A DNA stretch of 64,000 nt from Paludibacter propionicigenes WB4 (lineage in GTDB: Bacteria; Bacteroidota; Bacteroidia; Bacteroidales; Paludibacteraceae): assembly GCF_000183135.1 (NCBI RefSeq), contig NC_014734.1, positions 2,356,001-2,420,000 of the forward strand, written 5' to 3'. The notes beneath the pieces were generated by a model, which was given only the letters and a program-made list of their open reading frames with translations, did not search any database and was not told the DNA's origin. A program made the translations under genes and the position numbers. Below are positions 54,101-62,997 of this stretch, piece by piece. Numbering within the stretch: position 1 is the first letter of the stretch; each line of letters starts with the position of its first letter.

Positions 54101-54223
54101 ATGTTATTCGGTATCTTTATCGGAACTTATTCTTCAGTATTTATTGCGTCTCCTATCACTGTGGAAATGGATAAACTTGTAAAAATAAGAAAGAGCAAAA
54201 AAGCATCAGAAATAAAAAAATAA
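51194..54223 (+). CDS. secDF: Protein translocase fusion SecDF
   Basis: 1009 aa, the fused form usual in Bacteroidota. The SecD half has [14 protein letters not shown] near residue 75, a large periplasmic P1 region (about 80-500) and six membrane segments with [26 protein letters not shown]. The SecF half begins around 690 with [14 protein letters not shown] and has [18 protein letters not shown]. It uses the proton gradient to pull exported proteins through SecYEG. A Thr/Ala-rich insert with low complexity lies around residues 255-300. TATATTTG at 51130-51137 is a possible -7 box. Confidence 0.97.
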   Translation: [1009 protein letters not shown]

Positions 54224-54252
54224 TTCATAGAAATACGTTTTATAAAAGCCGG

Positions 54253-54291
54253 AAGAGCCTTACTGATTAATTTCAGCAAGGCTCTTTTGTT
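54253..54291 (+). terminator. Intrinsic terminator after secDF
   Basis: AAGAGCCTT (54253-54261) pairs with AAGGCTCTT (54278-54286), with CTGA/TCAG extending the stem; a short T-rich tail follows. Confidence 0.75.
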
Positions 54292-54400
54292 ATAGAGCAG
54301 CCTAACTTTGATTATTTCAAAACAGAATGCTTCAAAGATATTTTGCCATGTCAAAGAACTTTCCGTAATTTGTAATCAGAAAACCTTAAAAACAGAGATT

Positions 54401-57274
54401 ATGCATATTAACATACTCCCTAAAAGATATCTTTTTTTGGTGGTTATTTTTGCTTCCATTTTTTCTTTTGGACAGGAATTTACTCCAATTGTCACCCAAT
54501 TCACTAAGAAAGATTATAATGCTTCCAATCAGAATTGGTCGGTTGCTCAAGGGAAAGATGGAATTATGTATTTTGGCAATAATCAGGGTGTGCTGGAGTT
54601 TGATGGATCTCTTTGGCAAATTCATCAAATACCCGGAAACCAAATTGTACGCTCAATACTGATAGGTAAAGATAACAAGATTTATGTAGGCTCATTTGAA
54701 CAGTTTGGCTATTTTGAGCGAAACAACTGCGGGCAACTTATCTATCGTTCTCTCTCTGAAAAGCTCAGAAAGTACAAAATGCAAAACGATGAAATATGGA
54801 GCATTCTCGACTTCAACGGAACCATTATTTTTCAATCATTCACTTCTTATTTTACCTACAAAGATGGCGTTGTTAAAGGTTATCGTTGTCCGTTCACTTT
54901 CCTCTTTTTTAATCTGAGCAACCATAAGATCTATACCCACACAGATCAATACGGATTCAGCTTATTTGATTTAAAAAGCAATACATTTAAATCGATATTT
55001 AATGGCACATTAAAAAAACCTGTGGCATCTGTTTTACCGTTAGACTCAGCCCGATCTTTACTTGTTACCAATTCTGATGGATTATTTGTGTACGATGGAA
55101 AAACTATAATTCCATTTAAAACCGAAGCAGATAATGACCTCAAAAAATCAGAAATAAACAGAGCTCTCATTTCGCCGAATGGAACTATAATACTGGGAAC
55201 TATTCTGGGAGGCGTAACTGCAATTAGTAAAGATGGGAGAAAGTTGTGGGCACTTAACACCTCCAATGTATTGCAAAACAACACTGTACTCGGCATGTGC
55301 TGTGATAAAAACAATAATCTATGGTTGGCATTGGATAAAGGAATAGCTTTGATTCATCTTAACTCATCACTTCGTTATATTCATTCATTCAATCCGTCGG
55401 TAGGAGCTGTTTATTCACTTAGTTACGACGAGCCGAATCTGTATATAGCTACAAATCAAGGGTTGTACAAAGCAGAATTGAGCATTAGCAAAAAGGATAT
55501 CAGAAACTTGCAACTGGAATCCAAAATTAAAGGCCAGGTATGGTCGGTGGATCAGTTTAACAAACAACAAATATGCGGAAATAATGAGGAAACCTTCGAT
55601 GTATCGCCCAAGGGAATTAGCAAACTGTCTCCTGTGAAAGGTGGGATATGTATTAAAGAAGGAATTATCCACGGAAAAGATGTATTGGTTCAGGGGACGT
55701 ACACCAGCCTTTGCATATACGAGAAGGTAAACGGAACATGGGTTTTTAGTCACGCCGTGAAAAACTTCTTAAACCCGATTCGTTACATTGAGATAGACTA
55801 CACAGGAACAATCTGGGCCAGCCATCTGCATCAGGCGTTATATGCCATTCAGCTTAGCCCCGATTTAAAAAAAATTGAAAATATCAGCACCTTCAACTCA
55901 CTTGATCAGAAACATCGACTACCTATTAATGTATTCTCGGTCAATAACCGGGTAGTTTTTACCGACAACACAGCTTTTTATACTTATGACGATATTAGGA
56001 AAAAGATTATTCCGTACAACGAACTAAATAAGAGTCTGGGATATTTTTCGCATGCTCATCGGGTTTGTCATTTTAAAGCCAACCTATATTGGTTTATTCG
56101 TAGCGGCGAAGCGGCTTTAGTACAGGTGAAGCCGGGTGCAATTAAAGTGTTGGATGTGGTACATTACGGATTGTTTCTTAATCAGGCAGTAGACGATTTT
56201 CAGAATATCATACCCATTTCTGAGAATGAATGCCTGTTCACACTCGACAACGGATTGGCTTTGTATCAGAATAATAACCCGGCCAAACAAAATAATACAG
56301 CTAATTTAAAGATAAAAAGCATACAAACTTCGGACGACGAGTTCAAGGAAAAAGTTTATCTCCCACTCACTACTGATCCTATACCAACAACACCATTCAA
56401 GCGAAACAATATCTTATTTACTGTTTTTTATCCCCAGTTCAATAATCTGAATAATATTATTTTCAGATATAAACTCGAAGGATTGGATAAGGTTTGGAGT
56501 GAGCCGACTGTTGCATCGCAAAAGGTGTACAGATATTTACCTCATGGAGAGTACACACTCAGAGTGGAAGTACAGACAAAGGATGGTATCAAGCTATCGG
56601 CAACAAGTTATACTTTTGAAGTAGATCCTCCATTCTATCTCAGTACTGCTGCCAAAATACTTTACTTTTTACTCATTGCTTTATCCGGTTATGGTATTTA
56701 TGCATACCTACATCATTCTTTTCAGGCAAAAAAGGAAAAGATTAAACAAGAACAAGAAGAAATCCGACGCAAGGAAATAGAAAAGCGCGAGAAAAAAATC
56801 ATTGCCCTCCAAAACGAAAAGCTGGAATCGGAACTGACCGTAAAGAGTAAAGAATTAGCCGAATCAACCATGACCATCATCAAGAAAAATGAGATTCTGG
56901 TGACCATAAAAGAGGAAGTTATGAATCAAAAGAAAGTTCTCGGCACGCAATATCCAAATAAATACTATGATAAACTCATTCGGTTACTTGATGAAAACCT
57001 GTCGTCGGAAGATGATTGGGCTATTTTTCAAACCAATTTCGACCGGATTCATGAGAATTTCTTCCGAAACTTACATACCAAATTTCCCGAACTGACTTCG
57101 AATGATCTTCGTTTTTGCGCGTATTTACGACTGAATTTATCAAGCAAGGACATTGCTCATCTGATGAACATCTCGTTGAAAGGAGTAGAAGTAGGACGAT
57201 ACCGTATCAGGAAAAAAATTGGAATTCCTTCTTCAAAAAGCCTGACAGAGTTCATGATTGAATTCAAAGAATAG
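54401..57274 (+). CDS. Two-component-style propeller regulator with LuxR-like HTH, no kinase domain
   Basis: I start it at the ATG at 54401 (957 aa) because the signal peptide (LPKRYLFLVVIFASIFSFG/Q) then comes first. Residues about 25-630 contain regulator-propeller repeats (QGKDGIMYFGNNQGVLEFDG, NNLWLALDKGIALIHL in parts), then a Y_Y_Y domain (about 680-750), one membrane helix (FLLIALSGYGIYAYL), a long coiled coil rich in Glu/Lys, and a C-terminal LuxR-like HTH (SSKDIAHLMNISLKGVEVGRYRIRKKIG, in parts). It reads an extracytoplasmic ligand, often a glycan, and binds DNA directly. The HTH resembles that of the island response regulator. Confidence 0.9.
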   Translation: MHINILPKRYLFLVVIFASIFSFGQEFTPIVTQFTKKDYNASNQNWSVAQGKDGIMYFGNNQGVLEFDGSLWQIHQIPGNQIVRSILIGKDNKIYVGSFEQFGYFERNNCGQLIYRSLSEKLRKYKMQNDEIWSILDFNGTIIFQSFTSYFTYKDGVVKGYRCPFTFLFFNLSNHKIYTHTDQYGFSLFDLKSNTFKSIFNGTLKKPVASVLPLDSARSLLVTNSDGLFVYDGKTIIPFKTEADNDLKKSEINRALISPNGTIILGTILGGVTAISKDGRKLWALNTSNVLQNNTVLGMCCDKNNNLWLALDKGIALIHLNSSLRYIHSFNPSVGAVYSLSYDEPNLYIATNQGLYKAELSISKKDIRNLQLESKIKGQVWSVDQFNKQQICGNNEETFDVSPKGISKLSPVKGGICIKEGIIHGKDVLVQGTYTSLCIYEKVNGTWVFSHAVKNFLNPIRYIEIDYTGTIWASHLHQALYAIQLSPDLKKIENISTFNSLDQKHRLPINVFSVNNRVVFTDNTAFYTYDDIRKKIIPYNELNKSLGYFSHAHRVCHFKANLYWFIRSGEAALVQVKPGAIKVLDVVHYGLFLNQAVDDFQNIIPISENECLFTLDNGLALYQNNNPAKQNNTANLKIKSIQTSDDEFKEKVYLPLTTDPIPTTPFKRNNILFTVFYPQFNNLNNIIFRYKLEGLDKVWSEPTVASQKVYRYLPHGEYTLRVEVQTKDGIKLSATSYTFEVDPPFYLSTAAKILYFLLIALSGYGIYAYLHHSFQAKKEKIKQEQEEIRRKEIEKREKKIIALQNEKLESELTVKSKELAESTMTIIKKNEILVTIKEEVMNQKKVLGTQYPNKYYDKLIRLLDENLSSEDDWAIFQTNFDRIHENFFRNLHTKFPELTSNDLRFCAYLRLNLSSKDIAHLMNISLKGVEVGRYRIRKKIGIPSSKSLTEFMIEFKE

Positions 57275-57503
57275 GACTGTAATAAATTGAATTTTAACGA
57301 GTTTATAAAGCAAAAGCTATGCGAATTAACATCTCATGAATATCCACAGAAATGTACTAGATTTGCCGCTTAAAATATCTAACGTTTTTTTGTCCTTTAT
57401 TATCATATCAGCAGACGATTTATCCCTGCTGGAAGAAAAACGGATGTAGCTCAACCTGAATTCACTTTCAACAAAATAATATAACAAAAACACACGACAG
57501 TTT

Positions 57504-58205
57504 ATGAGAAAAATCACATTCGTCCTATTTCTTTTTGTTGCATTGGCAGCAAAAGCACAAACAGATCTTCAGGTTCTTTACGACGCAGGCAAAGGCCGCG
57601 ACTATCTAACAACCACAGTGGAAATGTTTAAAACCGATAATTGGGGAAGCAGCTACTTCTTTGTTGATATGTATTACAATGGTGCTAACCATCATCCGGG
57701 GTTGGCTTACACAGAAATTTCAAGATGCCTGAAGTTTTGGAAAGGTCCTTTCAGTGCGCATATTGAATATAATGGAGGATTATTTGGAGTGGGTAACTCT
57801 TATCTCCCAATTAATAATGCCTGGTTAGCTGGTGTTGATTACGGCTGGCACGATAAAGCTTTTTCAAAGTTTTTGAATCTCAAACTCCTTTATAAAACTA
57901 TCGAGGGGAAAAATGCCAACTCATTCCAAATTACCGGTGTTTGGACTTTAAATTACTTTAAAAATAAATTGACCGTATCGGGTTTTGCTGATTTCTGGAG
58001 AGAAGACAATGTGAACTTCACCAACGGTAATAATGAACCTATTACACCAACCAATACAAAATTTGTTTTCATTAGCGAACCTCAATTCTGGTATAATGCC
58101 ACTCCTCACCTTTCGTTAGGTGGTGAAGTTCAGGTTGCCAGCAACTTTAGCGCAGTGAACGGACTTAAAGTCAGCCCGAAAATAGGTGCTAAATGGAATT
58201 TTTAA
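57504..58205 (+). CDS. DUF5020 outer-membrane protein (Tsx-like)
   Basis: 233 aa with signal peptide (VLFLFVALAAKA/Q). TDLQVLYDAGKGRDYLTTTVEMFKTDNWGSSYFFVDMYY, in its parts, is the DUF5020 start, and the remainder alternates as a beta-barrel (HIEYNGGLF, GGEVQVASNF, ending in aromatic WNF). The family resembles the nucleoside channel Tsx. It is 22 bp before a nucleobase permease gene, so the pair most likely brings purines across both membranes. The 229 bp upstream hold no obvious riboswitch that I can fold by eye. Confidence 0.85.
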   Translation: MRKITFVLFLFVALAAKAQTDLQVLYDAGKGRDYLTTTVEMFKTDNWGSSYFFVDMYYNGANHHPGLAYTEISRCLKFWKGPFSAHIEYNGGLFGVGNSYLPINNAWLAGVDYGWHDKAFSKFLNLKLLYKTIEGKNANSFQITGVWTLNYFKNKLTVSGFADFWREDNVNFTNGNNEPITPTNTKFVFISEPQFWYNATPHLSLGGEVQVASNFSAVNGLKVSPKIGAKWNF

Positions 58206-58227
58206 ATCAATCTAATACATAAAGCAT

Positions 58228-59598
58228 ATGTTGGAAAAATTATTTAAACTAAATGATAACGGAACAAACATCCGCACGGAAATCATAGCCGGTATAACTA
58301 CTTTTATGACCATGGCGTATATCCTGTTTCTGAACCCGAATATCTTAGGTGTTACCGGGATGGATAAAAATGCGGTGTTTTTTGCAACGGCTATTTCGGC
58401 CGGTTTCGTAACTATTGCCATGGGTCTGGTAGCTAATTTTCCTATGGCGTTGGCTCCGGGTATGGGACTTAATGCGCTTTTTGCTACCGTAGCACTGGCC
58501 GGTGTGGGTATGCCATGGCAATCGGCTCTGGGCGCGGTATTTATTTCCGGTTTAATATTCATTTTACTTACCGTAACCAAGGTTCGACAAATTTTGGTAA
58601 CAGCAGTTCCTGATTCACTTAAAAGAGCCATAACCGTAGGTATAGGATTGTTTATTACCATTATCGGATTCAAATTATCGGAAATAATGGTGGTAACAGC
58701 TCAGGTTATTCCGCCAACACTGGCTTCGCTTGGAAAAAGTGTTGCTCCTACAACGCTGAAATACTTTGAATGGAATATCGGTATGGGAAGTTTCAGTAAT
58801 CCCTCGATGGTGCTCTGCCTGATAGGATTGGGATTGGCAGCAATACTTATGGCTTTACGAGTAAAAGGAGCCTTGCTGATCAGCATAGTAGCTTCTACAC
58901 TAATCGGCATTCCGATGGGAGTTACGGTTATTCCTGAAAACTTCAAGGTTTTTAGTTTACCCGATTTTCATCATCTTGCTGTAGGAGCGCTCGATATAAA
59001 AGGCGCTTTGAATATGGGAATATGGACGGTGATCTTCACTTTTACCTTTGTTGAATTGTTCGACACATTCGGCACGCTGGTGGGTACTGCCACTAAAGCC
59101 GGACTGATAGATAAAGATGGCAAGTCGCCTAAAATCGGTAAAGCTATGTTAGTTGACGCTATCGGTGTCTCGTTTGGTGCTTTGATGGGAACAAGTACCG
59201 TGACAACTTACGTGGAAAGTGCAGCCGGTATTGGTGAGGGTGGTCGCACAGGGCTTACTGCCATTACTACCGGTGTATTGTTTTTACTTGCGTTGGTATT
59301 TGCACCGCTTGCCGGAATAATACCCAATGCTGCTACAGCTCCTGCCCTTATCATTGTGGGTGTATTGATGGCATCGTCGGTTCTTGAAATAGACTTCAAT
59401 GATTTTACTGAAGGATTTCCTGCTTTTGTTACTTTCATAATGATGCCTTTTACTTACAGCATTGCCAATGGTATTGCCGGAGGTATTGTGGCTTATACCG
59501 TGCTTAAAGTGGCAACAGGAAAAGCTAAGAAAGTGCATTGGATGATGTATATTCTTTTTGTGCTGGTAGTGGTACGATACATTTTCCTGAGTGAATAA
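58228..59598 (+). CDS. NCS2 family purine permease (AzgA-like)
   Basis: 456 aa, about 12-14 membrane segments. RTEIIAGITTFMTMAYILFLNPNIL at the start (in parts), GLVANFPMALAPGMGLNALFA, FTFVELFDTFGTLVGTATKAG and GTSTVTTYVESAAGIGEGGRTGL are the AzgA-branch signatures of adenine/guanine/hypoxanthine-proton symporters. It sits in the inner membrane and probably takes nucleobases delivered by the DUF5020 porin encoded just upstream. A strong terminator follows. Confidence 0.95.
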   Translation: MLEKLFKLNDNGTNIRTEIIAGITTFMTMAYILFLNPNILGVTGMDKNAVFFATAISAGFVTIAMGLVANFPMALAPGMGLNALFATVALAGVGMPWQSALGAVFISGLIFILLTVTKVRQILVTAVPDSLKRAITVGIGLFITIIGFKLSEIMVVTAQVIPPTLASLGKSVAPTTLKYFEWNIGMGSFSNPSMVLCLIGLGLAAILMALRVKGALLISIVASTLIGIPMGVTVIPENFKVFSLPDFHHLAVGALDIKGALNMGIWTVIFTFTFVELFDTFGTLVGTATKAGLIDKDGKSPKIGKAMLVDAIGVSFGALMGTSTVTTYVESAAGIGEGGRTGLTAITTGVLFLLALVFAPLAGIIPNAATAPALIIVGVLMASSVLEIDFNDFTEGFPAFVTFIMMPFTYSIANGIAGGIVAYTVLKVATGKAKKVHWMMYILFVLVVVRYIFLSE

Positions 59599-59626
59599 GG
59601 TTTGAAATAATTATTTAGAATAAACA

Positions 59627-59667
59627 CAATAGGCTACCCGGAATATCGGATAGCCTATTGTATTTTT
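59627..59667 (+). terminator. Intrinsic terminator of the purine uptake operon
   Basis: CAATAGGCTACCCG (59627-59640) and CGGATAGCCTATTG (59647-59660) pair with one mismatch around GAATAT, followed by TATTTTTA. Confidence 0.85.
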
Positions 59668-59740
59668 ATGTATTCATTTCCGATCTGTTCAATAAAATTC
59701 TCCTGTGGCCAAGGGCTTAATCTGCATTAGCCCGCAACAT

Positions 59741-59782
59741 AAAAAAAGAACATAGCCATTGATTTACTCAAAGGCTATGTTC
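59741..59782 (-). terminator. Intrinsic terminator of the metal efflux operon
   Basis: On the minus strand GAACATAGCC (59782-59773) pairs with GGCTATGTTC (59757-59748) and is followed by seven T. It is placed 32 bp past the end of the RND gene. Confidence 0.85.
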
Positions 59783-59813
59783 CTGATTTTGAATAATCGT
59801 TTAATTAAAAAAA

Positions 59814-62800
59814 TTAAAGCTTATCCAGCGTTTTATTTTCATGAATGCTTCCCACATTGCGATAAGCCCAGGCAAAAATAAGCGGGAAAACCAACAATGA
59901 GAAGAACATGGCAAAGAGAATTCCACCGATCACTACTCGTGCCAACGGTTGTGCGCTTTCCGAGCCTATTCCATGCGAAATGGCAGCCGGGAACAACCCA
60001 ATGGCAGCCATCAACGCTGTCATCATTACAGGGCGAATCATGGATTTCACTCCCAGACGAATAGAAGTTTTCAGAAGATCCTTCTCTCCTTTAAGCCGCT
60101 CGATATTATCTTTAAATGAGCTTATCAACAGCACACCACTCAATATACAAATACCAAACAAAGCGATAAATCCGATACCGGCCGAGATACTGAAATTGGT
60201 ACCTGTAAACAACAGTACTGCAATCCCTCCCACTATGGCAAAAGGCACATTGAGAAATACCAGTCCTGCATCTTTCATATTGCCGAACATAACGAAGAGC
60301 AACAGGAATATTAATATCAAACTCAGCGGAACTACTTGTGCAAGGCGTTTTACGGCACGTTGCTGATTTTCAAAATCGCCCTGCCAAATCATTTCGTAGC
60401 CTTTTTTCAGTTTCAATGCCTTTCCAACTTTTTCGCGAGCTTCCTGTACTGCACTTCCCATATCCCGGTCACGAACCGAGAACTTCACAGCCGAATACCT
60501 TCGGTTATCATCCCTGAATATCAAACAGGGTCCTGTTTTCATACTTATTTCGGCAATTTCTTTGATTGGCACTTTAGACCCACTGGAGGTCGGAACCATG
60601 AGGTTACCAATATCATCCACCGTATTACGATATTTTTCGGGGAAGCGGATACGAATATCAAACTTCTGGATTCCTTCGTACAACATGGTGGCTACTTTTC
60701 CACCAATAGCCATTTCTATTACGGCATTGGCATCGGCTGTAGAAACTCCGTAAAGTGCCATTTTTTGCTGATTTAATTCAATATCTAATTCCGGTTGACC
60801 TATATTTTTAATCACACCTAAATCGGAGATTCCACGTATTTTCTTCAAAACATTATACACCTCGGTCGATTTACTTTCCATATAATTCAGTGAATCACCA
60901 AATATCTTCACACAAATGGATCCTTTCACTCCCGACACTGCCTCTTCGATATTATCCGTAATGGGTTGCGAGAAATTATAATCCACACCCGGAATTACCG
61001 ACAACTTCTTATTCATTTGATCAATCAGTTCTTCCTTCGTCATTTTTGGTTTCCATTCCGATTCAGGGTATAACTGAATATCAAATTCATTGTTATAAAA
61101 TCCCGCAACATCGGTACCATCATCGGGTCGTCCGGTTTGTGAAACCACATTCTGAACCTGTGGAAACTTAATAATCTCGGCACGTATTTGTTTAGAAACT
61201 TCAATAGATTTGTCCAACGATACGGAATAAGGCAATTGCGCTCTTAACCAGATGGCTCCTTCGTTTATCTCGGGTAAAAACTCTGAACCCAAGAAATTAA
61301 ACGAAAAAAGTCCAATAACAATGACGATAAATGCTGCTACCAGTGTTCGTTTTTTATGACTGTAGGTAAAATCAAATCCACGCATCAATCGTTCTGTCAG
61401 AAAATGGACTATCGGATTGTGTTTTTCTCGCACATTTTCTTTTAAGAGCAGTTTAATCAGTACCGGAACCAATGTCAGTGTGGTAATCAATGCTCCCAAC
61501 AGAGCAAAACCGAGTGTATAAGCCAGTGGCGAGAACATTTTACCTTCCACTTTTTGGAAAGCAAAGATGGGTAGCAAACCGGTAATAATAATCAGCTTGG
61601 AAAAGAAAATCGATTTCCCCAATCGGGCTCCATCTCTCTTTATCAGTCCGGTTTTAGTCATTTTATTAAACCGCAGCATGCCCACATCTTTGGCTTTCTG
61701 ATCGAGCACCACAAAAAGTCCCTCGACCATAACCACCGCCCCATCTATTATTATCCCAAAATCGACAGCACCAAGCGAAAGCAGGTTGGCGCTCATTCCC
61801 ATAAAATTCAGGCAGATAAAAGCAAACAATAAAGACAGCGGAATGATAATGGACACAATCAACGTTGTTCGCCAATTGAACATAAACAAGGACACTATCA
61901 GGGTTACCAACAGAATACCTTCAAACAGATTGTGTAAAACGGTACTGGTAGCAAATTTGATTAAGTTTTCCCGATTATAATAAGGTACAATCTTGGTATC
62001 ATGCGGCAAAACACGTTTATTCAAATCCTCTATTTTTGCTTTTACAGCATGAATAACTTCCGAAGGATTTTCGCCTTTACGCATTATCACAATGGCTTCA
62101 ACCACATCATCTTCATTCGTCGTCGACCGTTTTCCATTATCATCAAAAATTGCATCCGAACGACCTACCAATCCCAAACGGGGTAGATTGGATACCTCCA
62201 CATCGGCTACATCTTTTACCAAAACCGGAATGCCGTTGATGTTTTGAACCACCACATTCTTGATTTCGTTGATATTGTTCAATAAACCGATACCGCGTAC
62301 CACATAAGCCTGATTGTTTTTATTGATAATATCACCACCAATGTTGATATTACTTTTACTGATGGCAGTGTATAAATCCAACGGCGTAATGCCAAGCGTA
62401 CTCAGTTTTCCCGGATCAACTTTTATCTCGTAGGTTTTCACCATTCCACCAAAGCTCACCACATCGGCAACACCCGGCACGGCACGTAACTGGCGATCGA
62501 TGACCCAATCCTGCATAGTCTTTAAATCACGCTGATTGCGGAAAGTACTTTTTAACGTGTAACGGAAAAGCTCACCCGTAGGACCTGTCGGTGGCTGTAC
62601 CGAAGGCTGAACTCCATCAGGTAAATCGGCATTGGCAAGCAGATTAGTTACCTGCGAACGGGCATCTTTATCTACTACTCCATCATCGAATACTAATTTG
62701 ATGTAAGACAACCCAAAAATGCTGGAAGAACGTAAGCTCACTTTCTTTTGAACCGGATTCATCGCAATTTCAATGGGAGTGGTAACAAATTTCTCTACTT

Positions 62801-62987
62801 CTTCGGCACTCCGTCCCGGCCATTGTGTAATAATGCTTATTTCGGTATTGGTAACATCAGGAAACGCCTCAATGGGCATGTTTTTAAACGTTATTACACC
62901 CGCAATCAGCAACAGGCCGGTGGCAAAAAGGATGAAATAATAATTTTTCAGCGAGAATGAAATTATATTTTTTAATAGCTTATTCAT
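59814..62987 (-). CDS. CusA/CzcA-type heavy-metal efflux RND pump
   Basis: 1057 aa, normal size for the HME branch of RND transporters. The N-terminus has the first membrane helix and MPIEAFPDVTNTEISIITQWPGRSAEEVEKFVTTPIE in parts. The proton relay motif DFGIIIDGAVVMVEG in TM4 has the D-D-E set typical of metal pumps. ERLMRGFDF and later GNMKDAGLVFLNVPFAIVGGIAVLLFTG follow, with two large periplasmic loops. It exports Cu/Ag or Co/Zn/Cd from the periplasm with the adaptor encoded just upstream; the metal cannot be decided here. Confidence 0.93.
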   Translation of the reverse strand: MNKLLKNIISFSLKNYYFILFATGLLLIAGVITFKNMPIEAFPDVTNTEISIITQWPGRSAEEVEKFVTTPIEIAMNPVQKKVSLRSSSIFGLSYIKLVFDDGVVDKDARSQVTNLLANADLPDGVQPSVQPPTGPTGELFRYTLKSTFRNQRDLKTMQDWVIDRQLRAVPGVADVVSFGGMVKTYEIKVDPGKLSTLGITPLDLYTAISKSNINIGGDIINKNNQAYVVRGIGLLNNINEIKNVVVQNINGIPVLVKDVADVEVSNLPRLGLVGRSDAIFDDNGKRSTTNEDDVVEAIVIMRKGENPSEVIHAVKAKIEDLNKRVLPHDTKIVPYYNRENLIKFATSTVLHNLFEGILLVTLIVSLFMFNWRTTLIVSIIIPLSLLFAFICLNFMGMSANLLSLGAVDFGIIIDGAVVMVEGLFVVLDQKAKDVGMLRFNKMTKTGLIKRDGARLGKSIFFSKLIIITGLLPIFAFQKVEGKMFSPLAYTLGFALLGALITTLTLVPVLIKLLLKENVREKHNPIVHFLTERLMRGFDFTYSHKKRTLVAAFIVIVIGLFSFNFLGSEFLPEINEGAIWLRAQLPYSVSLDKSIEVSKQIRAEIIKFPQVQNVVSQTGRPDDGTDVAGFYNNEFDIQLYPESEWKPKMTKEELIDQMNKKLSVIPGVDYNFSQPITDNIEEAVSGVKGSICVKIFGDSLNYMESKSTEVYNVLKKIRGISDLGVIKNIGQPELDIELNQQKMALYGVSTADANAVIEMAIGGKVATMLYEGIQKFDIRIRFPEKYRNTVDDIGNLMVPTSSGSKVPIKEIAEISMKTGPCLIFRDDNRRYSAVKFSVRDRDMGSAVQEAREKVGKALKLKKGYEMIWQGDFENQQRAVKRLAQVVPLSLILIFLLLFVMFGNMKDAGLVFLNVPFAIVGGIAVLLFTGTNFSISAGIGFIALFGICILSGVLLISSFKDNIERLKGEKDLLKTSIRLGVKSMIRPVMMTALMAAIGLFPAAISHGIGSESAQPLARVVIGGILFAMFFSLLVFPLIFAWAYRNVGSIHENKTLDKL

Positions 62988-62997
62988 GAGTTATGAA

